Assembly: GCA_030043595.1 (NCBI GenBank)
Contig: JASHXJ010000160.1
Span: 1 to 5,257 of the forward strand
Reading direction: 5' to 3'
Length of the DNA: 5,257 nucleotides
Source: Trebonia sp.
GTDB taxonomy: Bacteria; Actinomycetota; Actinomycetes; Streptosporangiales; Streptosporangiaceae
In this document: positions 1 to 5,043 of the stretch, piece after piece
How positions within the stretch are numbered: position 1 is the first letter of the stretch
How the letters are laid out: each line of letters opens with the position of its first letter
Program-made: the position numbers and the translations under genes
The notes under the pieces: generated by a model
Told to the model about the DNA's origin: nothing
The model's database searches: none
What the model saw: only the letters and a program-made list of their open reading frames with translations

Positions 1-1039
1 GGGTGGGCCGGGTGGGCCGGGTGCGCCCGGCAAGGGGCTGCCCCGGCGGCGCGGCGGGCGCCAGTGGCGGTTCTGGGGGCAGCCCGGCCGGCGCGGGCGG
101 CGGATAGCGCTGATCGCGGCTGCGCTCGTGGTCGTCCTGATCGCCGGGCTGGTCGGTTCGTACTTCTGGGTGGACGGCAAGCTGAACCGCTCGGTCACGC
201 TGCCCGCGTTCGCCGGGCAGTCCGACGGGCAGAACTGGCTGATCGTCGGCTCCGACACCCGCAAGGGGCTTACCACGCAGCAGATCATCCAGCTGCACGT
301 CGGATTCGACCTCGGGACGGCGGACTCCGACTCGCTGATGCTGCTGCACATGGGCAGCGGCAGGCCGGTGCTGATCAGCATCCCCAGGGACTCGTATGTG
401 CCGATCCCCGGGTACGGCGAGAACAAGATCAACGCGGCCCTCGCCTTCGGCGGGCCAGCGCTGCTCATCAAGACCGTGGAAGAGGTCACCGGGCTGCGCA
501 TCGACCATTACATGGGGATCGGGTTCGGCGGGCTTGTCAGCGTCGTCAACACAGTCGGCGGCGTGCGGATCTGCCTGCCGGCCCCGCTGCATGACTCCGA
601 CTCTGGCGTCAACCTCAAGGCCGGGTGCCAGAACCTGAACGGCACAGAGGCGCTCGCCTTCGTTCGGGATAGGCACTCATTCGCCGACGAAGACCTGCAG
701 CGTATGCAAGACCAGAGGGCGTTCCTGAAGGCGCTCCTTGACAAGGCGACCAGCCCCGGTGTGTACCTCAACCCGTTCACCGCGCTGCCGTTCTCCTCGA
801 CCGCGGCCGGATCGATCTCCGTCGACAAGGGCACGAACCTGTACGACCTGGTCCAGGCGGCGCTCGCGCTGCGCGATCCGCTGACCGGTACCGTGCCGAT
901 CGCCAACGCCAACTACTACACCCCCAACGCGGGCGACGCCGTGCAGTGGAACAGGACCGAGGCCCTCGCGCTCTTCAGCGCGCTGCAGTACGACAAGCCC
1001 GTTCCGGCCGACCTGCTGAGCGGGACGAAGATCGGGTGA
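1..1039 (+). CDS. LCP (LytR-CpsA-Psr) family cell-wall glycopolymer ligase, 5' end missing
   Basis: The frame is open from the left edge (first whole codon at 2) to TGA at 1037-1039, giving 345 visible residues. The true start lies outside the window; the GTG at 128 falls inside the membrane helix and is not the start. Seen, numbered from the first visible codon: a Gly/Pro then Arg-rich cytoplasmic tail (1-34), one membrane helix (about 35-56), then an extracytoplasmic LCP domain. Motifs are GSDTR (83-87), IPRD (127-130), KIN (142-144), a GGV segment before C191, and RDR (222-224) followed by a D-x-Q-R-x-x-x-Q stretch. C191 and C209 may form a disulfide. LCP proteins transfer undecaprenyl-linked polymers such as teichoic acids, arabinogalactan or capsule onto peptidoglycan, using acidic and arginine residues around the lipid pyrophosphate. 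The exact polymer cannot be told here. Oddity: the usual R-S-D-T motif reads D-S-D-S (108-111). The family call is secure. Confidence 0.93.
   Translation, partial: GGPGGPGAPGKGLPRRRGGRQWRFWGQPGRRGRRIALIAAALVVVLIAGLVGSYFWVDGKLNRSVTLPAFAGQSDGQNWLIVGSDTRKGLTTQQIIQLHVGFDLGTADSDSLMLLHMGSGRPVLISIPRDSYVPIPGYGENKINAALAFGGPALLIKTVEEVTGLRIDHYMGIGFGGLVSVVNTVGGVRICLPAPLHDSDSGVNLKAGCQNLNGTEALAFVRDRHSFADEDLQRMQDQRAFLKALLDKATSPGVYLNPFTALPFSSTAAGSISVDKGTNLYDLVQAALALRDPLTGTVPIANANYYTPNAGDAVQWNRTEALALFSALQYDKPVPADLLSGTKIG
2..28 (+). repeat. 9-bp tandem repeat encoding Gly-Gly-Pro units
   Basis: Two identical 9-bp units (2-10 and 11-19, ggtgggccg) are followed by a diverged third (20-28). They encode G-G-P, G-G-P, G-A-P in the cytoplasmic tail of the LCP protein. 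The array may continue to the left of the window. Such Gly/Pro-rich tails are common in actinobacterial LCP proteins, and the repeat could vary in length between strains. Confidence 0.7.
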
Positions 1040-1170
1040 GTACCGGTTTGAGCAGCCATGTTTTGGTGTATCTGTACCTATAAGGGCAGGTCTTGACATC
1101 GTGGCAGGACAGTGCTTCACCGCGGCGGCGTGTACTCGGCGGATCTGCGGCGGCACGAGCTGGCTCAACC

Positions 1171-1175
1171 GGAGG
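1171..1175 (+). promoter_or_regulatory. Ribosome binding site for the LuxR-type gene
   Basis: GGAGG lies 4 bases before the ATG at 1180. It is the strongest Shine-Dalgarno match near this gene. It decides the start in favour of 1180 over an in-frame TTG at 1093, which would add 29 low-complexity residues. Confidence 0.75.
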
Positions 1176-1179
1176 TCTC

Positions 1180-1533
1180 ATGAACCGCGGCGAGGTTCCC
1201 GGACCAGGCGGTGCGGCAACCGTACTCAACAGGCATAGCGCAGGGCGGGGCGGCGAGAACGGCGCCGAGGCGGCGGGTGCGCAGGCGCGCCAGGGGCTTT
1301 CGGCTCGCGAACTGGAGGTCATGTCGCTGATCGCCGGCGGGCATACCAACGGCGAGATCGCCGCGCATCTGTTCCTGGCCGAGAAGACGGTCAAGAACCA
1401 CGTCCGGCGCATCTACTCCAAGCTGGGGGTGGACTCCCGCCCGGCAGCGATCGCGCACTGGCTGGCGTCACGCGCGCCGACCCGCCGCCTGATGGAGGGC
1501 GCTGACCGGGGGCCGCGACCCCGCTACCCCTGA
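1180..1533 (+). CDS. Small single-domain LuxR/GerE-type transcriptional regulator
   Basis: This is a 117-residue protein. Residues 1-38 are Gly/Ala-rich and look disordered. Residues 39-98 form a complete LuxR-type helix-turn-helix: L-S-A-R-E-L-E-V (40-47), N-G-E-I-A (57-61), then E-K-T-V-K-N-H-V (68-75) in the recognition helix, and K-L-G-V (81-84). The tail (99-117) is Arg/Pro-rich. There is no receiver domain, autoinducer domain or ATPase, so it resembles free-standing GerE-like regulators rather than a response regulator. It should bind DNA as a dimer; its signal and targets are not visible. It sits 140 bp after the LCP gene and 150 bp before the response regulator, so it probably has its own transcript. 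The start is set by the GGAGG at 1171. The domain call is firm; the physiological role is unknown. Confidence 0.88.
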   Translation: MNRGEVPGPGGAATVLNRHSAGRGGENGAEAAGAQARQGLSARELEVMSLIAGGHTNGEIAAHLFLAEKTVKNHVRRIYSKLGVDSRPAAIAHWLASRAPTRRLMEGADRGPRPRYP

Positions 1534-1569
1534 GCGGCTGGCTGGCCCTGACTCCGGGATGCGCCGCTC
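1532..1569 (+). terminator. Possible weak terminator hairpin after the LuxR-type gene
   Basis: GAGCGGC at 1532-1538 is perfectly complementary to GCCGCTC at 1563-1569, with a 24-base GC-rich loop. It overlaps the stop codon at 1531-1533. No T-run follows, so it would be at best a U-less actinobacterial type. A chance inverted repeat is quite possible in DNA this GC-rich. Confidence 0.25.
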
Positions 1570-1620
1570 CCCTGACGCTGAGCGACCGGATACTCCGCGC
1601 GCAGCGTACCCTGAGGGAAG

Positions 1621-1664
1621 GCGACAGGTCATCTCCAGTGACCCTTCAGGTTATTCTCAGCGAA
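1621..1664 (+). promoter_or_regulatory. Array of four 11-bp-phased CAG sites, probable response-regulator operator
   Basis: Four consecutive 11-bp units (1621-1631, 1632-1642, 1643-1653, 1654-1664) each carry CAG at the same place: 1625, 1636, 1647 and 1658. Units one and three share CAGGT-x-A, and unit four contains TCTCAGC. One helical turn per unit is the usual layout for OmpR/PhoP-family proteins, which bind direct repeats head to tail. From memory, mycobacterial PhoP prefers two TCACAGC copies separated by 4 bp, which is the same 11-bp period; TCTCAGC differs from it at one base. The array ends 19 bp before the response regulator gene, so autoregulation is the natural reading. Binding itself is inferred. 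Confidence 0.55.
1652..1657 (+). promoter_or_regulatory. Candidate -10 element of the two-component operon
   Basis: TATTCT keeps the T, A and final T that matter most in a -10 box, and it is one of the few AT-rich spots in this gap. No good -35 hexamer lies 16-19 bp upstream, as expected if a bound activator replaces it. It sits across units three and four of the CAG array. Transcription would begin near 1664, leaving a leader of about 20 bases. Confidence 0.35.
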
Positions 1665-1683
1665 GTGGGCGATCATTCCCGTC

Positions 1684-2406
1684 ATGAACATGCCGATCAG
1701 CGAGGCGCGGACGCAGCCTGACGCGAGGCTGCTGGTCGTGGAGGATGAGCCGAACATCCTCGAGCTCCTCTCGGCGAGCCTGCGCTACGCCGGCTTCGAG
1801 GTGATCACCGCCGCGGGCGGCACCGAGGCGGTGCAGGCGGCGCAGCGGCACCGTCCGGACCTGATCGTGCTCGACGTCATGCTTCCCGACATGGACGGGT
1901 TCGACGTCATCCGGCGGCTGCGCGGCGGCGGCGCCCGGGTCCCGGTGGTCTTCCTCACCGCCCGCGACGGCACCGACGACAAGATCCGCGGCCTCACCCT
2001 GGGCGGCGACGATTACGTCACCAAGCCCTTCTCCCTGGAAGAGGTCATCGCGCGGATCAAGGCCGTGCTGCGGCGCACCCGCGGGGACGGGGTGGAGCCG
2101 ACGCCCCGGCTGAAGTTCGCCGACCTCGAGCTTGACGAGGAGAGCCACGAGGTCTGGCGCGGCGGCGACCAGGTGCAGCTCTCCCCCACCGAGTTCAAGC
2201 TGCTGCGGTATTTCATGAGCAACGCCAACCGCGTGCTGTCCAAGATGCAGATCCTGGACCACGTGTGGGACTACGACTTCCGCGGCGACACGGGGATCGT
2301 TGAGTCCTACGTGTCCGTGCTGCGCCGCAAGATCGACACCAGGGAGCCCCGGCTGATCCATACGCTGCGCGGCGTCGGCTACGTGCTGCGGCTCCCGTCG
2401 TCTTAG
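1684..2406 (+). CDS. OmpR-family two-component response regulator, PhoP-like
   Basis: This is a 240-residue protein of normal family length. The receiver domain (about 15-131) has the acidic pair E20-D21, phospho-acceptor D64 in L-D-V-M-L-P, T92, Y111 and K114. The winged-helix DNA-binding domain (about 143-238) carries L-S-P-T-E-F, the D-H-V-W turn and the ending R-G-V-G-Y-V-L-R. From memory it is very close to Mycobacterium tuberculosis PhoP, sharing the stretches L-T-L-G-G-D-D-Y-V-T-K-P-F-S-L-E-E-V and L-S-P-T-E-F; TcrA/TrcR-type paralogues are alternatives. Phosphorylated by the kinase encoded next, it should dimerise and bind tandem direct repeats. The ATG at 1684 has no obvious Shine-Dalgarno; an in-frame ATG at 1690 is possible. 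Its regulon cannot be read here, and mycobacterial PhoP targets should not be assumed. Confidence 0.95.
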   Translation: MNMPISEARTQPDARLLVVEDEPNILELLSASLRYAGFEVITAAGGTEAVQAAQRHRPDLIVLDVMLPDMDGFDVIRRLRGGGARVPVVFLTARDGTDDKIRGLTLGGDDYVTKPFSLEEVIARIKAVLRRTRGDGVEPTPRLKFADLELDEESHEVWRGGDQVQLSPTEFKLLRYFMSNANRVLSKMQILDHVWDYDFRGDTGIVESYVSVLRRKIDTREPRLIHTLRGVGYVLRLPSS

Positions 2407-2419
2407 GCGGCGGCCGGCC

Positions 2420-4234
2420 ATGGTGGGAGCGAACGCGCCGGCGAGCCACAGGAGTGCGCCGCCCTGGCGGGCGTTCAAGGACCTGTCCGACCGGACGCCG
2501 CTGCGGACCAAGCTGATCACGGCGGTCCTCGCGCTGGTAGTGCTGGCGCTGGTGGCGATCAGCATCGCCAGCGTCGTGGTGCTGCGCTCCTATCTGTACA
2601 CCCAGCGCGACAGCAGCCTGGAGCAGGTCTTCGACGGCCTGACCGTCGACGGGAGCGTCAGCGCTCCGCAGCTTGGCGTCGCTTACCCCGTGCGTACGGT
2701 GCCGGGCATGATCACCGCGGTGCAGCAGCCCGGAAGCCAGCTCGTCGCCAGCAACTCCGGGCCTTCCTTCCCGGGCCTGGGCAGCTCCAGCGGCCTCCCG
2801 CAGTCGCTCCCGCTGCTGCCGACCAGCGACAACTGGGCCAATTCCAGGGGCAGCGTGCTGATCACCGTGCCCGCGCAGTCCGGCGGCGACGCATGGCGGG
2901 TGATGGCGCAGGCGCTGCCGGTCGTGAACCAGTCCACGAACACGCAGCAGACGGGCATCCTCGTCGTGGCCGTGGACCTCGGCCCGGTCGGCGCGGAGAT
3001 TCAGCGGCTGATCACCATAGAGCTGATCGTCGGCGCGGCCATCGTCGTCGTGCTCGCGATCGTGGCGATCGCCGTCGTCCGGGCCAACCTCCGGCCGCTC
3101 GACGACATCGAGCTGACCGCCGGGCAGATCGCCCGTGGCCACCTGAACCACCGCATCCCCGAACGCGACCCGCGCACCGAGATCGGCAGCCTCGGCCGCT
3201 CGCTGAACGCGATGCTCAGCCAGATTGAGCGGGCGTTCCACGCCCAGCAGGAGTCCGAGCAGGCCGCCCACGAGTCCGAGGAGCGGATGCGCCGGTTCAT
3301 CGCCGACGCCAGCCACGAGCTGCGCACGCCGCTGACGACGATCCGCGGTTTCGCCGAGTACTACCGCCAGCGCGGCGGGGTGCGTGAAGATCAACACCCA
3401 TTCTCCCGAACGGACCGTGGCTCCGCGCAGACGGCGAACGGTTACTCACCGGAGGCCCAGACCCCCGAGGGCCTTCCCGCTGGCGACTCGCCTGCCGAGG
3501 GCCTGGCTCCGGAGGACCTCGACCGGATCATGCGGCGCCTGGAGGCCGAAGCCTCCCGGATGGGCCTGCTCGTCGAGGACCTGCTGCAGCTCGCCCGGCT
3601 GGACCAGCAGCGACCGCTGGACGCAGCCCCGGTCGACCTGCTGCAGCTAGCCGCGGACGCGGTGCAGGACGCGCGGATGGTGGCGCCGGACCGGCCGGTC
3701 GACCTCATCGTCGCGCCCGGCGCCGCGTTCATCGTGGACGGCGACGAGCCGAGGCTTCGGCAGGTGATCGGGAACCTGGTGAACAACGCGCTCACCCACA
3801 CCCCGCCGGGCACCGCGGTGCGCGTGAAGATCGCCTCGGGCACGCTCATCCCGCCTGGCAACGGGCCAGCTGGCGGGACGGGGACCGACGGCGGCGCGCA
3901 GGCGGCGCGCGCGCCCGCTCCGGGCTCGGTTCCGGCCGTCGTGCTCGACGTCGAGGACGACGGGCCGGGCATGAAACCCGAGCAAGCCCGGCGCGTCTTC
4001 GAGCGCTTCTACCGGGCCGACCAGGCCAGGAACCGGTCCTCTGGGGGAACCGGACTCGGGCTCGCCATCGTCGCCGGGCTGGTGGCCGCCCATGGCGGCA
4101 CGGTCGCGGTCCGCACCGCGCCTGGCCAGGGCACCGACTTCCAGGTCAGGCTGCCGCTTTCCCCCGACGCGAGTGCGGCGCAGGACGAGGAACCGGCCGA
4201 GCCCGAGGAGCAGTCCCAGTCCAGTCCCTTCTAG
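2420..4234 (+). CDS. Membrane sensor histidine kinase, PhoR-like, with inserted DHp loop
   Basis: This is a 604-residue protein starting 13 bp after the response regulator stop, so co-transcribed and probably translationally coupled. In order: short cytoplasmic N-terminus; membrane helix 1 (about 32-55); extracytoplasmic sensor region (about 56-196) with no domain I recognise; membrane helix 2 (about 197-221); HAMP (about 222-275); HisKA/DHp with H299 in the S-H-E-L-R-T-P motif; and HATPase with N box (N452, N456), D-D-G-P-G-M (513-518), F-E-R-F-Y (527-531) and G-T-G-L-G-L (543-548). All catalytic motifs are intact. The helix sequences around H299 closely match what I recall of mycobacterial PhoR. 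Oddities: about 42 extra residues (321-362) between the two DHp helices, a Gly/Pro/Ala-rich insertion (about 475-505) before the D-D-G-P-G-M box, and an acidic, Ser-rich C-terminal tail. The stimulus is unknown. The gene ends overlapping the convergent phosphatase gene. Confidence 0.95.
   Translation: MVGANAPASHRSAPPWRAFKDLSDRTPLRTKLITAVLALVVLALVAISIASVVVLRSYLYTQRDSSLEQVFDGLTVDGSVSAPQLGVAYPVRTVPGMITAVQQPGSQLVASNSGPSFPGLGSSSGLPQSLPLLPTSDNWANSRGSVLITVPAQSGGDAWRVMAQALPVVNQSTNTQQTGILVVAVDLGPVGAEIQRLITIELIVGAAIVVVLAIVAIAVVRANLRPLDDIELTAGQIARGHLNHRIPERDPRTEIGSLGRSLNAMLSQIERAFHAQQESEQAAHESEERMRRFIADASHELRTPLTTIRGFAEYYRQRGGVREDQHPFSRTDRGSAQTANGYSPEAQTPEGLPAGDSPAEGLAPEDLDRIMRRLEAEASRMGLLVEDLLQLARLDQQRPLDAAPVDLLQLAADAVQDARMVAPDRPVDLIVAPGAAFIVDGDEPRLRQVIGNLVNNALTHTPPGTAVRVKIASGTLIPPGNGPAGGTGTDGGAQAARAPAPGSVPAVVLDVEDDGPGMKPEQARRVFERFYRADQARNRSSGGTGLGLAIVAGLVAAHGGTVAVRTAPGQGTDFQVRLPLSPDASAAQDEEPAEPEEQSQSSPF
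3380..3508 (+). other. Insertion in the DHp hairpin of the sensor kinase
   Basis: This in-frame segment encodes kinase residues 321-363. It lies between the H299 helix, which ends in a G-G, and the second DHp helix, which starts at P-E-D-L-D. It is polar, rich in Pro/Gly/Glu/Ser and predicted to be disordered. By hand count, 13 of its 43 codons end in A or T, against 1 of the 45 codons before it and about 3 of the next 43. Two similar E-G-L-(P/A) pieces near its end share the DNA string ccgagggcct, which suggests local duplication. Confidence 0.7.
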
Positions 4235-4782
4235 CGTTCCGCGGCCGGCATCCCAAGCAGCTCGGACAACTGGGACACCAGGCGTGTCATGCCGGATTCG
4301 AGCAGATCGAGCACGCGGGCGAACTCGCCGGGGTCGCCACCGTACGGGTCGGGGACGTCGGTGCCGCCTAGCCCCGTGACCTCGCCGAACAGCCTGACCC
4401 TGTGGTCCGGGTCATCCCTGGCCACGCGCCGCAGGCTGGCCAGGTTGCTCGAGTCCATGGCGAGAACCAGGTCGCGCCCCGCCAGCCAGGACGCGTCGAA
4501 CTGGCGCGCGCGGTGGGCGTCCCCGTCGTAGCCTCGCTTAGCCAGCTGCGTCCTCGCCCCCGGGTTCATGCGCTGCCCCACGTGCCAGTCGCCCGTGCCC
4601 GCGCTGTCCACGGCGACCCTGCCGTCCAGCCCGGCAGCGGCCGCTTTCGCGCGCAGCACGGCCTCGGCCATCGGGGACCGGCAGATGTTGCCGAGGCAGA
4701 CGAAGCACACCCGGTATGGCTGGGACGCGTCCCTCGGGGGTGGCAACGGGTTGCCTGACAGTGCCGCCATGGCACCAAGCAT
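4231..4782 (-). CDS. Low-molecular-weight protein tyrosine phosphatase
   Basis: With the ATG at 4782 the protein has 183 residues. The P-loop V-C-L-G-N-I-C-R-S-P holds the nucleophile C29 and R35 (the C-x5-R-S signature), followed by D-S-A-G-T-G-D-W-H-V-G. The general-acid loop is D-P-Y-G-G, with D145 and Y147. The second cysteine, C34, is typical of the family and can protect C29 by a disulfide under oxidation. The enzyme should be cytoplasmic, or exported without a signal peptide as reported for mycobacterial PtpA, and removes phosphate from tyrosine; its substrates are unknown. Start choice is uncertain: ATG 4782 follows a GGGGTG stretch 4 bases upstream, ATG 4770 would give 179 residues, and GTG 4827 would give 198. 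All make the N-terminus longer than usual for this family of about 150-165 residues. Its stop overlaps the stop of the convergent kinase gene. Confidence 0.93.
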   Translation of the reverse strand: MLGAMAALSGNPLPPPRDASQPYRVCFVCLGNICRSPMAEAVLRAKAAAAGLDGRVAVDSAGTGDWHVGQRMNPGARTQLAKRGYDGDAHRARQFDASWLAGRDLVLAMDSSNLASLRRVARDDPDHRVRLFGEVTGLGGTDVPDPYGGDPGEFARVLDLLESGMTRLVSQLSELLGMPAAER

Positions 4783-4873
4783 GCCGCACCCCGGGTACTG
4801 GGTGGCCACCTGGTGGATTCGCGTCACTGCCGTCGGCTGGACACTGCGCCCGTCACTGGCGTCCTGCGCACGA

Positions 4874-4903
4874 TTCGCAAGGCTGGCTGATCCCTGCTAA
4901 CAT
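4874..4903 (+). promoter_or_regulatory. Candidate promoter of the tRNA-Lys gene
   Basis: TTCGCA (4874-4879) and TAACAT (4898-4903) are separated by 18 bp. Each matches the housekeeping -35 and -10 consensus at 4 of 6 bases, including the T-A and final T of the -10. Transcription would begin near 4910, about 9 bases before the mature tRNA. The divergent phosphatase gene must be transcribed from the same 136-bp gap, but I see no convincing promoter on that strand. Confidence 0.45.
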
Positions 4904-4918
4904 CTGACCGTTCTGCAA

Positions 4919-4991
4919 GCGCCGCTAGCTCAACTGGCAGAGCAGCGGACTCTTAATCCGCGGGTTCGGGGTTCGAGTCCCTGGCGGCGCA
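4919..4991 (+). tRNA. tRNA-Lys (anticodon CUU)
   Basis: A complete 73-base cloverleaf. The acceptor stem GCGCCGC (4919-4925) pairs perfectly with GCGGCGC (4984-4990), with discriminator A at 4991. The D arm is at 4928-4943. The anticodon stem is GCGGA/TCCGC, with loop CTCTTAA holding CTT at 4952-4954. The variable loop is five bases (4962-4966). The T arm has the loop TTCGAGT (4972-4978). The 3' CCA is not encoded (the next bases are CCC), so it is added after transcription. It reads AAG, the main lysine codon in GC-rich actinobacteria. Confidence 0.97.
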
Positions 4992-4999
4992 CCCGTGAT

Positions 5000-5034
5000 G
5001 ACCTGGGGTTTTACCAGCCCTAGGTCTTCTTTTT
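5000..5034 (+). terminator. Intrinsic terminator of the tRNA-Lys gene
   Basis: A 9-bp stem (GACCTGGGG at 5000-5008 with CCCTAGGTC at 5018-5026, one G-T wobble) encloses a 9-base loop and is followed by TTCTTTTT (5027-5034). This is a textbook rho-independent terminator starting 9 bases after the tRNA. It has no T-run in the other direction, so it serves the plus strand and is at most a weak stop for the leftward gene at 5044. Confidence 0.88.
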
Positions 5035-5043
5035 GCGCCTGAG

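Noticed and set aside
64..594. Plus-strand open frame of 176 codons in the LCP region
   Set aside because: Arg/Ala-rich out-of-frame reading of the LCP gene, which has all its family motifs in another frame.
1069..1084. AT-rich stretch with TATAAG as a possible -10 box for the LuxR-type gene
   Set aside because: The conserved last T is missing and no -35 sits at a proper distance. A promoter somewhere in 1040-1179 is likely, but I cannot place it.
1093..1098. TTGACA, a perfect -35 hexamer, before the LuxR-type gene; also TTG as an upstream start
   Set aside because: No -10-like sequence lies 16-19 bp downstream. As a start codon it would add 29 low-complexity residues, whereas ATG 1180 has GGAGG in front.
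1657..2565. Minus-strand open frame (302 codons) covering the response regulator
   Set aside because: Shadow frame with low-complexity composition; the plus strand encodes a full OmpR-family protein here.
2213..3397. Long open frame on the minus strand (394 codons) opposite the regulator and kinase genes
   Set aside because: It is a by-product of the GC-rich, codon-biased genes on the plus strand. Its translation is Arg/Gly/His/Asp-rich low complexity with no recognisable domain, while the plus strand encodes intact kinase motifs.
3380..3508. Kinase insertion as a pair of compensating frameshifts (sequencing error)
   Set aside because: Frame is kept on both sides and the other frames do not give the canonical DHp loop. 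The segment reads as polar disordered protein, so a true insertion is the simpler reading.
3865..3874. Palindrome GCCAGCTGGC inside the kinase gene
   Set aside because: It is a 10-bp GC-rich palindrome within coding sequence, expected by chance, with no other sign of an operator.
4972..4991. 3' end of tRNA-Lys as an integration (att) site
   Set aside because: No second copy of the tRNA end and no integrase or mobile gene is visible in the window; the tRNA is followed directly by its terminator.
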